A stretch of DNA of 64,000 nt from positions 1-64,000 of the forward strand of contig CAMUJH010000020.1 in the NCBI GenBank assembly GCA_947089145.1, read 5' to 3'. Numbering within the stretch: position 1 is the stretch's first letter; each line of letters begins with the position of its first letter. Origin of the DNA: an uncultured Hungatella sp. (lineage in GTDB: Bacteria; Bacillota; Clostridia; Lachnospirales; Lachnospiraceae). Shown in pieces: positions 15,384 through 25,562 of the stretch. A program made the position numbers and the translations under genes. Below the pieces are notes generated by a model. That model was not told the origin of the DNA, searched no databases, and saw nothing but the letters and a program-made list of their open reading frames with translations.

Positions 15384-18300
15384 TCACGCAAAATCAAACA
15401 GTGACAGCTGATTGGATTCCGGCAGATCTCCAAACAGCCCCAGATCACTCATTAAGTCACAGATGGTCTTGCTGACCTTTGTCCTGTTCCTGAAATCTTC
15501 CTTGGATAAAAATATCCCGTCCTTCACTGCGTCCACCACGCCGTCCGCCGCCTTGTCCCCCAGGCCGTCAATGCTGGCAAAGGAGGGCATCAGCTTTCCT
15601 CCCACGATCTGGAAATCCCTGGCCTTGGCCTTATAGATGTCGATAGGTTCAAACTCAAACCCTCTGGCATACATCTCCTGGACTACCCGCATGTCCCTCA
15701 TGGAATCCTGCTCTTTCTTGGACAGGGAATCCCACCGCTTCTTATAGTCTGCAATATAGTGCTCCAGCTTATCCCTTCCCTGGCACATAATCTCATAGCT
15801 GAAGGCGCTGGCCCGGATGCTGAAAAACGCCGCATAGTAGGCCAATGGGTAAAACACTTTGCAGTAGGCAATGCGCCATGCCATCATTACATATGCCGCC
15901 GCATGGGCCTTGGGGAACATGTATTTAATCTTCAGGCATGAATCAATGTACCATTGAGGCACGTCGTGGGCCAGCATGGCTTCGATCCAGTCGTCTTTCA
16001 GTCCCTTGCCCTTGCGCACTGACTCCATAATGGTAAAAGAAAGTCCTTCCTCCATTCCCTTCTGAATCAGGTACACCATAATATCGTCACGGCAGCAAAT
16101 GGCTGTCTGAATGGTAGCCTGGCCGCTTAAGATCAGATCCTTTGCATTGCCCAGCCACACGTCTGTCCCGTGTGCCAGGCCGGCAATCCGCACCAGATCC
16201 GAAAAGTACTTGGGCTTTGCGTCCAAGAGCATCTGCATGGCAAAATCTGTTCCGAATTCCGGTACTCCCAGGGCCCCCAGAGGACACCCGCCAATATCCT
16301 CCGGCGTGATCCCCAGAGCCGACGTGTTCTGGAACAGGGACATAACTTCCTTGCTGTCCAGCGGAATGTCTTTTACCGGGTCCAGCCCGGTCAGATCCTG
16401 CAGCATGCGGATCATGGTCGGATCATCGTGTCCCAGTATATCCAGCTTTAAAAGATTGTGATCAATGGAGTGGTAATCAAAATGGGTGGTTACGGTGGTG
16501 GTTTCCATATCATTGGCCGGCCGCTGAACCGGAGTGAACGAATAGATCTCCTCGCCTACCGGAAGAACCACGATTCCCCCGGGGTGCTGCCCCGTGGTGC
16601 GCCGCACCCCCACGCAGCCCTGGACAATGCGGTTGATCTCGCAGTTCCGTTTCCTGTCGCCCCGCTCCTCATAGTAGTTCTTTACATACCCGTAAGCCGT
16701 CTTGTCCGCCAGGGTGCCGATGGTCCCGGCCCTAAATGTCTGTCCCTTCCCGAAAATAACCTCTGTATAATCATGGGCGTGGCTTTGGTATTCTCCTGAA
16801 AAGTTCAGATCAATATCCGGCTCCTTATCGCCCTTAAATCCCAGAAATGTTTCAAACGGAATGTCATGGCCGTCCTTTTTCATAAGGGTTTTGCATTTGG
16901 GGCACTCCTTGTCCGGCATGTCACACCCGGACATGCCGGCAAACTTCTTTACGTCTTCCGAATCAAACTCTGAATAGTGGCATTTTGGACAGTAGTAGTG
17001 GGGGCTTAAGGGATTAACTTCCGTGATCCCTGACATGGTAGCCACCAGGGAAGAACCTACAGAGCCTCTGGACCCTACCAGGTATCCGTCCTCATTGGAC
17101 TTCCAAACCAGCTTCTGGGCAATGATGTACATGACTGCAAACCCGTTGGAAATAATAGAATTTAACTCTCTCTCCAGCCGCTCCACCACGATTTCAGGCA
17201 GATCTTCCCCGTAAAGCTCCCGGGCCCTGTTATAGCAGATGGATCTTAGGGTTTCGTCGGAATTTTCGATAACAGGGGGGCATTTGTCCGGCCGTACCGG
17301 GGCGATCCTCTCGCACTGATCGGCTATGCGCCTGGTGTTTAAAATCACCACCTCCTCCGCCTTGTCCGGTCCCAGATACGCAAACTCCTCCAGCATCTCC
17401 TGGGTGGTGCGCAGATATAAAGGCGCCTGATCATCGCTGTCCTTAAATTTCCGGTGAGACATGATGATCCTGCGGTAAATCTCGTCCTCCGGGTCCAGAA
17501 AATGCACGTCGCAGGTAGCGCACACCGGCTTATGAAACTGCTCGCCCAGGAGGACAATTTTCCGGTTAATGTCTTTTAGATCCTCCTCGCTTTTTATGGA
17601 ACTGTCCTCATCCCGCAGCATGAAGTCATTGTTTCCCAGAGGCTGAATCTCCAGATAGTCATAAAAATCAACGATTTTTCCCAGTTCCTTGTCAGACACT
17701 CCCCGGAGCACTGCCTGGTAAAGCTCCCCTGCCTCGCAGGCGGAACCGATGATCAGCCCCTCCCGGTATTTTTTCAGCAGGCTTTTGGGGATTCTGGGTC
17801 TTTTATGGAAGTAATCAATATGGGACCAGGACACCAGACGGTACAGGTTGGTTCGTCCCAGGTCATTTTTTGCCAGGATGATCACATGGTAGGAGGGCAG
17901 CTTTTTTACCATGTCCTCACTGGTGTTCCCAAGGGTCATAAGCTCCTGCAGCGTGGACATGCCCCGGGACTTCAGCATACTTAAAAATGTCACGAAGATC
18001 TCTGCCGTAGCTAATGCGTCGTCCACTGCCCGGTGATGGTTTTCCAGGGAAATATTCAGGGCCTTTGCAACTGTGTCCAGCTTGTAGCGGCTGATCTGCG
18101 GCACCAGTATCCTGGCAAGAGCCACTGTATCCAGCACGGTGGGATCAAAGTCCAGCCCCATGCGGGCCGCATTCCTGCTGATAAAGCTGATGTCAAAGGA
18201 GGCGTTGTGAGCCACCAGGGCCGCTCCCTGGCAGAAACTCAAAAATTGGGGCAGAACCTTGTCTATTTTAGGCGCCTCTAAGACCATGGCGTCATTGATC

Positions 18301-19985
18301 CCGGTCAGCTGCTCAATCCTAAAGGGAATGGGCTCGTCGGGATTTACAAACGTGCTGAACTTCTCCACGATCTTCCCCTGCTCTACCCGCACTGCGCCGA
18401 TCTCGATGATCCGGTTGGTAATGGGGGAAAATCCTGTGGTTTCAATGTCAAATACCACATAGGGGTCATCAAAGCTCTGGCCTCTTTCGTTCTCCACCAG
18501 CTGCTTCTCATCGTCCACAAGATAACCTTCCACCCCGTAGATGATCTTAAAATCATCCCCCTTGTCCAGGGCATGGCTGGCGTCAGGGAAAGCCTGGACG
18601 CATCCGTGATCCGTAATGGCAATGGCCGGCATCCCCCACTTCTTGGCCCGCTTTACAATGTCCTTTACATCGCTGACTCCGTCCATATCGCTCATCTTGG
18701 TATGGCAGTGCAGTTCCACCCGCTTCACCAGGCTGTTGTCCGTCCTCTGGTCAGAAAAATCTTCGCATTTTTTCATGCCCGTCACGGAGCCGATGGTCAG
18801 TTCTCCGTCAAACTTGTCAATGGTAGTCATGCCTTTCAGCTTGAGAAACCGCCCGTTTTCCACTGCGCTGTTAATATCCTCCAAAGCATCCTCTCGGACA
18901 AACAGTTTTACCGTGATGGTATCTGTAAAGTCTGTCATGTCGAAAATCACAATGGTCTTTCCGCTTTTTAAAAGCCTGCTGTCTTTTGCAATGATCTTTC
19001 CCCGGATGGTCACCTCCCCCATCTCGCCGCCGATATCCCTGATATGTATAAATTCGTCATCAAAATCCCGGCCATAGAGCACATCCGGGTTGTCGCTTTT
19101 CCTCTGATAGCTGCCGAATCTCTTTCCGTCTTTGGAAAAAGATTTCCTCCACTGGCCCTGTTTCCCGGCAAAGTCCTTCCCGCCTTCCGCCGGCTGCTGA
19201 CTGCCGGAAAATCCTCCCGCTTTGAAATCTTTCTGAGGGCTTTGCCCTGATGTCTGGGAAAGAGAAACCTCCGCCCCTCCTTTTTCCCGGCCCTTGGGCA
19301 TGGGGCTGTCCGCCTTCTTTCTCTTTGCGGCCGCAGCGCCGTCCAAGTCCCCTGCTGCCTGCAGCCTTTGGCCTTCCTGTTCCCCGCCTGCTCCTTTTGC
19401 AAACATGGGGTGGTTTAGTATTTTCTCCTCAATCTCTCTCTGGACCTGGGCCTCCCGCTGCTTCAGCAGCGAGCTTTCCGGCGCCTCCACAAACTCATAT
19501 TCCACATCAACCGGAATGCCGCACCGCTCATAAAACACCTTTTCCAGGATTCGTTTCAGGTCGCCTGTTTTTTCCCGGAAAACTTCGTTGTCCTCCACGG
19601 TAAGCCTCATCAGCTTTTCCTGGGGAAACGCGCACTCGGCCCTCCTCAGGATATTATATTCTACAATGCTGTAGCCTTTCAGTTCGTAAAGCAGGCTTTC
19701 TCTGTAAACCTGAAAAAGTTTCTGCGGATTATACTGGCCGGAAAGGCTGTATTTTTCCATAATCTTTATGGCAAGCCTTTTCCCTGGAAACAGCTGTTCC
19801 CGGATGCCGCTTTCCAGGGCATGAATATTTCTTTTGTCGATCAGCCTTGGGCTGTTAATGTAGACGCGAAGGCTGCTTCTGTCCCTGGCGGCAGACACCC
19901 GCTCGACGCTGACCAGTTTTAAAAGCTCCTCCATCTCTGCCGTCACGTGTAAGTCAGGAAATACTTCCAGAAATGTTTTTTCCAT
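15384..19985 (-). CDS. polC: DNA polymerase III alpha subunit, PolC type
   Basis: Main replicative polymerase of low-GC Gram-positives. Order: N-terminal domain, a variable linker rich in Gln/Gly/Ala/Lys (about 200-300), OB fold, PHP segment (ELHCHTKMSDMDGV), inserted DEDDh proofreading exonuclease (VVFDIETTGF, then HNASFDISF), second PHP segment, palm with PDIDLNFSGEYQ, and the C-terminal helix-hairpin region. At 1533 residues it is somewhat longer than the usual ~1440, which the linker explains. AGGAG precedes the ATG. It is the last gene of the pyrH-to-polC string. Confidence 0.98.
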   Translation of the reverse strand: MEKTFLEVFPDLHVTAEMEELLKLVSVERVSAARDRSSLRVYINSPRLIDKRNIHALESGIREQLFPGKRLAIKIMEKYSLSGQYNPQKLFQVYRESLLYELKGYSIVEYNILRRAECAFPQEKLMRLTVEDNEVFREKTGDLKRILEKVFYERCGIPVDVEYEFVEAPESSLLKQREAQVQREIEEKILNHPMFAKGAGGEQEGQRLQAAGDLDGAAAAKRKKADSPMPKGREKGGAEVSLSQTSGQSPQKDFKAGGFSGSQQPAEGGKDFAGKQGQWRKSFSKDGKRFGSYQRKSDNPDVLYGRDFDDEFIHIRDIGGEMGEVTIRGKIIAKDSRLLKSGKTIVIFDMTDFTDTITVKLFVREDALEDINSAVENGRFLKLKGMTTIDKFDGELTIGSVTGMKKCEDFSDQRTDNSLVKRVELHCHTKMSDMDGVSDVKDIVKRAKKWGMPAIAITDHGCVQAFPDASHALDKGDDFKIIYGVEGYLVDDEKQLVENERGQSFDDPYVVFDIETTGFSPITNRIIEIGAVRVEQGKIVEKFSTFVNPDEPIPFRIEQLTGINDAMVLEAPKIDKVLPQFLSFCQGAALVAHNASFDISFISRNAARMGLDFDPTVLDTVALARILVPQISRYKLDTVAKALNISLENHHRAVDDALATAEIFVTFLSMLKSRGMSTLQELMTLGNTSEDMVKKLPSYHVIILAKNDLGRTNLYRLVSWSHIDYFHKRPRIPKSLLKKYREGLIIGSACEAGELYQAVLRGVSDKELGKIVDFYDYLEIQPLGNNDFMLRDEDSSIKSEEDLKDINRKIVLLGEQFHKPVCATCDVHFLDPEDEIYRRIIMSHRKFKDSDDQAPLYLRTTQEMLEEFAYLGPDKAEEVVILNTRRIADQCERIAPVRPDKCPPVIENSDETLRSICYNRARELYGEDLPEIVVERLERELNSIISNGFAVMYIIAQKLVWKSNEDGYLVGSRGSVGSSLVATMSGITEVNPLSPHYYCPKCHYSEFDSEDVKKFAGMSGCDMPDKECPKCKTLMKKDGHDIPFETFLGFKGDKEPDIDLNFSGEYQSHAHDYTEVIFGKGQTFRAGTIGTLADKTAYGYVKNYYEERGDRKRNCEINRIVQGCVGVRRTTGQHPGGIVVLPVGEEIYSFTPVQRPANDMETTTVTTHFDYHSIDHNLLKLDILGHDDPTMIRMLQDLTGLDPVKDIPLDSKEVMSLFQNTSALGITPEDIGGCPLGALGVPEFGTDFAMQMLLDAKPKYFSDLVRIAGLAHGTDVWLGNAKDLILSGQATIQTAICCRDDIMVYLIQKGMEEGLSFTIMESVRKGKGLKDDWIEAMLAHDVPQWYIDSCLKIKYMFPKAHAAAYVMMAWRIAYCKVFYPLAYYAAFFSIRASAFSYEIMCQGRDKLEHYIADYKKRWDSLSKKEQDSMRDMRVVQEMYARGFEFEPIDIYKAKARDFQIVGGKLMPSFASIDGLGDKAADGVVDAVKDGIFLSKEDFRNRTKVSKTICDLMSDLGLFGDLPESNQLSLFDFA

Positions 19986-20004
19986 TTTTTCACTCCTGCT
20001 GCTT

Positions 20005-21153
20005 TTATATCAGCGCCATTAACAGGATTCCCACCGCAGAGGCCAGGTTTTTTTCATGAATCTCGTTCATAAGTACGTCCCGGAAACTTAACGTATGCTC
20101 CAGGATTCTGCTGAGCGTACAGATTATGTACACATATTCCTCATGGTCCAAACTTCCTCTCTTTGCAAAAGCAGCCAAGGCAATGGTCTGAAACAGCGCA
20201 AACTCAATGGCAATGTAGCTGAACTTTTCTTTTGATTTCTCATAATCAGGAACTGAAAGCGTATCCGCAAAAATACGGTATACCCAGTAATTGGTATAGA
20301 AATCAGGATAAGCATCCAGGCAGGCTTTTTTGAACTCCTGTGCATCTGACAAATACTGCCTGCTGTCATGTTCTTCAAAATACACCATGGCCTGCCGGAT
20401 TAATTGGGATAAACGCTCATATCGTCTGTAGCTGCCTGCTATTTTAAGAAGATGCTGTACAAAACGATACTGGCTGTCCCCATTGACAGCCTGAGGCAGC
20501 TGGATCTCCAGACTTCTAAGGACGCTTTCCTGAGCATAAAAACACACTTCTCTTTCAAGCTTTCCGGCGTCAGGCTGATTCTCCTGATGCATGCGGATGC
20601 CTTCTTCTAAAATCGTAAATGCAGTAAATAAACGGGTATTCAGCGTAATCCGGGGCATGTCCTGAAGGATGCTGATGATGGATGCCCGTACGGCGCATTC
20701 AAACAAATACAGCTGGGTATGCGGATACTCCGGCGCCGGACTCTGATCCTGGCTCGCGTCAAATTCGATGGTATGTTTCTCCATTAGTTTCATAATGACT
20801 TCCGGGCAGGATATATGCAAATGCCTTTCTATGGTATCTCCATACGAGACATATGCCCGCGGATATGCGGTGCAGACGCTGCTTAAATATTCCGGCCCCA
20901 GTTTCATCACTACACTGCACAAATTATTATTTGTCAGCAAAGGACACCTTTCATGATCCATCTTGATGAAAATAGCCCCCTCACTATCTTCCAGCCATTC
21001 TTTGGCAGGAATTCCCAGCTGCTCTTCTTTCTCAGCCATCTTCTTGTACGTGTCTTTATCGATATAAACTTCCCAGCCCACGCAGCAGGTGTTGGGGCAA
21101 GCATCGGCAATACATTTAAATTCCCGGTATAAGTCCACATCCAGATAATTCAT
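20005..21153 (-). CDS. FliB-like lysine-N-methylase (Cys-cluster family)
   Basis: 382 residues with the FliB N-terminus: CIADACPNTCCVGW, then CPLL, LCSV, VCTAYPR and CPEV, a cysteine set thought to bind a metal cluster. In Salmonella FliB methylates flagellin lysines. No flagellar gene is present in this window, and FliB-like proteins occur in Clostridia where the substrate is unknown, so the name is by homology only. AGGAG precedes the ATG at 21153. It lies between ispG and polC, 18 bp from ispG, hence in the same operon. Confidence 0.85.
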   Translation of the reverse strand: MNYLDVDLYREFKCIADACPNTCCVGWEVYIDKDTYKKMAEKEEQLGIPAKEWLEDSEGAIFIKMDHERCPLLTNNNLCSVVMKLGPEYLSSVCTAYPRAYVSYGDTIERHLHISCPEVIMKLMEKHTIEFDASQDQSPAPEYPHTQLYLFECAVRASIISILQDMPRITLNTRLFTAFTILEEGIRMHQENQPDAGKLEREVCFYAQESVLRSLEIQLPQAVNGDSQYRFVQHLLKIAGSYRRYERLSQLIRQAMVYFEEHDSRQYLSDAQEFKKACLDAYPDFYTNYWVYRIFADTLSVPDYEKSKEKFSYIAIEFALFQTIALAAFAKRGSLDHEEYVYIICTLSRILEHTLSFRDVLMNEIHEKNLASAVGILLMALI

Positions 21154-21171
21154 ACTTTACTATCTCCTTTT

Positions 21172-22254
21172 TCATTCCCTTTTCTGATGTAAGGCTTCGT
21201 TCCGCAGTTTCAGCAATTCTTCCCGAAGAGCAGGCAGAAGTTCCTCCTCCGGCAGTTTCTTAACCACCTCTCCCTTCCGGATAAGCAGTCCTTCCCCAAT
21301 GCCTCCGGCAATTCCCAGATCCGCCTCCCTGGCTTCCCCGGGCCCGTTGACTACGCAGCCCATAACCGCCACCTTCACATCCAGGTCGTCAAATTCCGCT
21401 GCCATTGTCTCTACTTTTCCCGCCAGGCCAATCAGATCGATCCGGGTTCTTCCGCAGGTGGGACAGGATACCACTGTTACGCCGCCTTTTCTTAGGCCCA
21501 GGGTCTTCAGGATCAGCTTTGCCGATTTGACTTCTTCCACCGGAGCTCCTGTAAGGGAAACCCTTATGGTATCCCCGATTCCCTGATGCAAAATAAGGCC
21601 AAGTCCAACGGCGGACTTTATATTTCCCGCAGTCAGCGTTCCCGCCTCGGTGATCCCCACATGAAGAGGATACTTTGTCTTTCTGGCAATCTGTTCATGG
21701 GCCTGCACGCACATAAGCACGTCCGAGGATTTGATGCTGATAACCAGGTTATCATACCCCATGTCCTCAATCATGCGCACCTTATCCAGGGCGCTTTCCA
21801 CGATCCCCTCCGCCGTGACGCCGCCGTACTTCTCAATCAGGTTCTTCTCCAATGATCCGCTGTTAACCCCTACCCGGATGGGCACTGACAGCTGCTTTGC
21901 CTTTTCCACCACTGCCTTAACTCTGTCAGCAGACCCGATATTTCCAGGATTGATCCGGATTTTATCCGCCCCGTGCTCCATGGCCATGACGGCCAGCCGG
22001 TAATCAAAATGGATATCAGCCACCAGAGGAATATGGATATGCTTTTTTATTTTCTCCAGGCTTTCCGCCGCTTCGGCGGAGGGCACTGCAACCCGGATAA
22101 TGTCGCATCCGGCCTGCTCCAGTTCCAGAATCTGGGCGATTGTGGCCTCTGCATCTTCTGTTTTTGTGTTGCACATGGACTGAATCAAAACCGGATTGCC
22201 GCCGCCTATGACGCGGCTACCAATCCGCACTGCCTTGGTTTCATTTCTGTTCAT
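21172..22254 (-). CDS. ispG: 4-hydroxy-3-methylbut-2-enyl diphosphate synthase
   Basis: Penultimate iron-sulfur step of the MEP isoprenoid pathway. 360 residues: N-terminal TIM barrel and C-terminal cluster domain with the ligands in SCPTCGRTRIDL and GCVVNGPGEA. GGGAG precedes the ATG. It sits with dxr and uppS in the same string, so three isoprenoid steps are co-transcribed. The 131-bp gap to rseP holds repeat copy B. Confidence 0.98.
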   Translation of the reverse strand: MNRNETKAVRIGSRVIGGGNPVLIQSMCNTKTEDAEATIAQILELEQAGCDIIRVAVPSAEAAESLEKIKKHIHIPLVADIHFDYRLAVMAMEHGADKIRINPGNIGSADRVKAVVEKAKQLSVPIRVGVNSGSLEKNLIEKYGGVTAEGIVESALDKVRMIEDMGYDNLVISIKSSDVLMCVQAHEQIARKTKYPLHVGITEAGTLTAGNIKSAVGLGLILHQGIGDTIRVSLTGAPVEEVKSAKLILKTLGLRKGGVTVVSCPTCGRTRIDLIGLAGKVETMAAEFDDLDVKVAVMGCVVNGPGEAREADLGIAGGIGEGLLIRKGEVVKKLPEEELLPALREELLKLRNEALHQKRE

Positions 22255-22288
22255 CTCTTATCTCCCTGTTCGCTCCGATTATTAAAAG

Positions 22289-22378
22289 TCCCGCCGTCAA
22301 ACAGGCGGCTTGAATTTTGGTATGCCAAATGTGCCAGCCGTACTTTCATGCGCGGCGGTGCGTCCCCAGCCGGGCCCA
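22289..22378 (+). repeat. Dispersed ~90-bp repeat, copy B
   Basis: Gap-free match (about 73/90) to the reverse complement of 891-980. It fills most of the space between ispG and rseP inside an otherwise tight operon, so it is transcribed there in antisense relative to the copy drawn here. The hairpin CCGCC-N8-GGCGG is conserved although its loop differs between the copies. Confidence 0.8.
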
Positions 22379-22385
22379 TGGAGGC

Positions 22386-23441
22386 TTATTTAAAAAACAG
22401 CATGGCAATATCGTTAAACAGTACAAACACCATAAGCCCCATTAAAAGGGCCATGCCAGCCATGTGGACCATGCCCTCTTTTTCCTTGTCAACCGGCTTG
22501 CCCCGCAGCGCCTCCACAAGAAGAAACACCAGGCGTCCTCCGTCCAGAGCCGGTATAGGAAGCAGGTTCATAACCCCCAGGTTGGCGCTCAGCATGACGC
22601 AAAGATTGGCCAAGGTTAAAAGCACGGTTTCCAGCCCGTACTGTTTCGTCTCCTCCACAGTTTCGTCAATCATGCTTACCAGGCGAACGGGCCCGGCCAT
22701 GTCCTGGGCTCCCACTTGCCCCCGAAACATCATGCCAATGCTTTTCACCACTGTCTTCATCCAGTAGATTACCTCATAGGCCCCGTACTTTACGGTTTCG
22801 CCCAGACCTCCCGCTGCCTGCCTGTATCCCCTTGTCTGAATCCCCAGCATATAGCCGCCGTGTTCCTGGGAGTATTTAGGGGTCAGCAGAACCGTCTGCA
22901 CCTGGACGGTTCCATCGTCCAGGGTTCTTTTGTATTCTACATTTACCGGTTCTGACGGGTGGAGATACATGTACATGGTCACATCCCGGTATACAATCAC
23001 CCGCTCCCGGTTCAGCCTCGTGATCACGTCTCCTGCCTGCATCCCCTGCTCCTGGGCGGAAAATCCGTCTAAAACCCCTGTAAGTTCCGCCGGATCATAT
23101 CCTGCCACATGGATGATCACCAGAGCCAATACAAAAGCCAGAATAAAATTAAACACAGGGCCAGCGGCAATGACTGCAATTCTGGACCATACCGGCTTAT
23201 TATGGAATGCTTTTGGATTGGCGTTGTCCTCATCCTCCCCCAGCATCATGCACGATCCGCCAAAAGGCAGCGCTTTTATCGAATATCTGGTTTCACCTCT
23301 TACGAAACTGCACAGCCGCGGCCCCATTCCCATGGAAAACTCCACCACGCCGATGCCGCATTTCTTTGCCACAATGAAGTGCCCGAACTCATGGATCAGA
23401 ATGATGATTCCGAACACAAGAATTGCCACAATCATGCTCAT
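22386..23441 (-). CDS. rseP: RIP metalloprotease RseP (site-2 protease)
   Basis: Membrane-embedded zinc protease that cleaves transmembrane anti-sigma factors and signal-peptide remnants. 351 residues: the zinc motif HEFGH (about 17-21) in the first transmembrane helix, a central PDZ domain (about 115-200), and the C-terminal NLLPIPALDGG motif that completes the active site. Placement between dxr and ispG is usual for Clostridia. Confidence 0.97.
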   Translation of the reverse strand: MSMIVAILVFGIIILIHEFGHFIVAKKCGIGVVEFSMGMGPRLCSFVRGETRYSIKALPFGGSCMMLGEDEDNANPKAFHNKPVWSRIAVIAAGPVFNFILAFVLALVIIHVAGYDPAELTGVLDGFSAQEQGMQAGDVITRLNRERVIVYRDVTMYMYLHPSEPVNVEYKRTLDDGTVQVQTVLLTPKYSQEHGGYMLGIQTRGYRQAAGGLGETVKYGAYEVIYWMKTVVKSIGMMFRGQVGAQDMAGPVRLVSMIDETVEETKQYGLETVLLTLANLCVMLSANLGVMNLLPIPALDGGRLVFLLVEALRGKPVDKEKEGMVHMAGMALLMGLMVFVLFNDIAMLFFK

Positions 23442-23528
23442 ACTTTTATTCCCTGCTTTCTATAAATGAATGTTAATGTTATGGGCCAGCCCTGCCGGCT
23501 TAAGCATCACGGCGTTTTGGCTCTTCTG

Positions 23529-24662
23529 TCATGATAAGAAATCGTAAGTCCATGCTTCTGCTTCCAGAATCTCCTCCACGGTTGGATGATCCGCCGTCTT
23601 ATGCTCATCCATGGCACGCTCAATCATATCCGTGATATCCAAATACGAAATACGCCGGTTCAAAAACTCTCTTACCGCAAATTCATTTGCCGCATTAAAT
23701 ACAGCGGGAAGGCTTCCTCCCCGCTTTCCTGCCCTGTAGGCAAGGGAAAGTCCCCTGAAGGTTTCAAAATCCGGTTTTTCAAAGGCAATCTGGTTCAAAG
23801 CCCAAAAATCCAGCCTGTCTCCCGGAAGGAATCTCCGCTCCGGATAATAAAGGGCATACTGAATCGGCAGCTTCATATCCGGCGTTCCAAGCTGCGCCAT
23901 GACGGCGCCGTCCTCAAACTCCACCATGGAATGGATAATGCTTTTAGGCTGGATTACCACCTGAACCTGATCCATCTCTACCCCGAACAGCCATTTTGCC
24001 TCCATGACTTCCAGCCCTTTATTTACCATGGTAGAAGAATCAATGGTAATCTTCTGTCCCATTGACCAGTTAGGATGTTTAAGCGCATCTTCCACCTGGA
24101 CGCTCTGCAGCTGCCTTCTGGTCCTTCCCCGGAAGGGCCCGCCGGAAGCCGTTAGGAGGATCTTATGGATTTTGCTTTTGCGCTCTCCGTTCAGGCACTG
24201 AAATATAGCGCTGTGTTCGCTGTCCACCGGCAGAATCCTGACGCCTTTTTCCTTGGCAAGGGGCATAATAATATGTCCTGCCGTTACCAGCGTCTCCTTG
24301 TTGGCCAGGGCAATGTCTTTTCCTGCCTCAATGGCGGCAATGGTAGGACGTATGCCGATCATGCCTACGACAGCGGTAACTGTGATCTCTGCCTTTGTAC
24401 CGGCCGCCGCCTCCAAAAGCCCATCCATCCCCCAAACTACCTTTACCGGCACATCCGCCACTTTCGTTTTCAGCTCTTTTGCCTTTTCCTCGTCCCAGAC
24501 GCATGCCAGCTCAGGCAGGAACTCCCGGATCTGTCTCTCCAAAAGGGATATATTCCGCCCTGCTGCCAGGGCCGTCACCTGAATATCCCCGTTATTTCTC
24601 ACTACGTCCAATGTCTGAGTCCCTATGGAGCCTGTGGAACCCAGAACCGATATGTTCTTCAT
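23529..24662 (-). CDS. dxr: 1-deoxy-D-xylulose 5-phosphate reductoisomerase
   Basis: Second step of the MEP pathway (DXP to MEP, NADPH-dependent). 377 residues from ATG 24662. The N-terminus has the Rossmann motif GSTGSIGTQTLDV; the substrate/metal region contains PVDSEHSAIFQCL and ASGGPF. An in-frame ATG at 24740 would add 26 non-conserved residues and is not preferred; GAGAGGG lies just before 24662. Confidence 0.97.
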   Translation of the reverse strand: MKNISVLGSTGSIGTQTLDVVRNNGDIQVTALAAGRNISLLERQIREFLPELACVWDEEKAKELKTKVADVPVKVVWGMDGLLEAAAGTKAEITVTAVVGMIGIRPTIAAIEAGKDIALANKETLVTAGHIIMPLAKEKGVRILPVDSEHSAIFQCLNGERKSKIHKILLTASGGPFRGRTRRQLQSVQVEDALKHPNWSMGQKITIDSSTMVNKGLEVMEAKWLFGVEMDQVQVVIQPKSIIHSMVEFEDGAVMAQLGTPDMKLPIQYALYYPERRFLPGDRLDFWALNQIAFEKPDFETFRGLSLAYRAGKRGGSLPAVFNAANEFAVREFLNRRISYLDITDMIERAMDEHKTADHPTVEEILEAEAWTYDFLS

Positions 24663-24745
24663 TCTATCCCTCTCTCTTAAGCGCCGTCCTCCATGCTTTG
24701 CCACAGTCTGTTTTTCAACAGGCATCTGCGGCGGATGCATGGAAT

Positions 24746-25546
24746 CTATCTTACCAGCGTAATCACCAAATAAATAGCCGGAGCCGTGAAAATCATGCTG
24801 TCAAACCGATCCAGGATTCCGCCGTGCCCGGGAATCAAATGGCCGTAATCTTTTACCTGGTGGTTCCTCTTAATGGCTGACGCCGCCAGATCCCCGATCT
24901 GAGAAATCAGCGCCGCCACTGCGCAGGCCAGGGCGCAGGCCATGCAGGGATTGTTCAGTTCCAGCATCCTATGCTCCAGAAGCATAGCATAGACATACCC
25001 CAGAACCGCAGACCCTGCCATGCCGCCGATTGCCCCCTCAATGGTCTTTTTAGGGCTTAAGATCGGCGTCATCTTATGCTTCCCAAACAATTTTCCCGCA
25101 CAGTAGGCACAGGTATCGCATCCCCAGGAGCTGAAAAATATAAGCCACACCAGGTAAAGCCCTCCCGGCATCTGCCGCACCTGATACAGGTAGGACAGCA
25201 TAACCGCCACATAAAACACGCCGAAAAAAGCCGCCGTCACTTCCTCTGTCTTGTACTTTGGAAATGTAAATACATAGAAGCTCATAAGGCACATCAAAAC
25301 CGCAATGGCCATAAGCGTCACATATTCATGGCCGTCAAACCAAATCAGGCCGTAGTAAGCGGCGCAGGCCAGATAGCCGATGACGGCAAGAGGCGTTTTC
25401 TCGATTTTTAATACCCGATACAGTTCAAACAGCCCCACCATGGAAATGGCGCCGTTTACCGCAAACAGTATGCTTCCGCCGGCTCCCACGATCAGGAGCG
25501 CCAGAACCACCAGAATAATTCCGCTGATCAGCCGGGTCGTAAACAT
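24746..25546 (-). CDS. cdsA: Phosphatidate cytidylyltransferase
   Basis: Makes CDP-diacylglycerol from phosphatidic acid and CTP. An integral membrane protein of about 266 residues with some eight hydrophobic segments and the C-terminal CDP-alcohol signature SAIKRNHQVKDYG followed by GHGGILDRFDS. The ATG at 25546 is chosen because an upstream start at 25609 would run into uppS; a GGGGGTGG precedes it. Confidence 0.96.
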   Translation of the reverse strand: MFTTRLISGIILVVLALLIVGAGGSILFAVNGAISMVGLFELYRVLKIEKTPLAVIGYLACAAYYGLIWFDGHEYVTLMAIAVLMCLMSFYVFTFPKYKTEEVTAAFFGVFYVAVMLSYLYQVRQMPGGLYLVWLIFFSSWGCDTCAYCAGKLFGKHKMTPILSPKKTIEGAIGGMAGSAVLGYVYAMLLEHRMLELNNPCMACALACAVAALISQIGDLAASAIKRNHQVKDYGHLIPGHGGILDRFDSMIFTAPAIYLVITLVR

Positions 25547-25562
25547 TTGACCACCCCCATCT

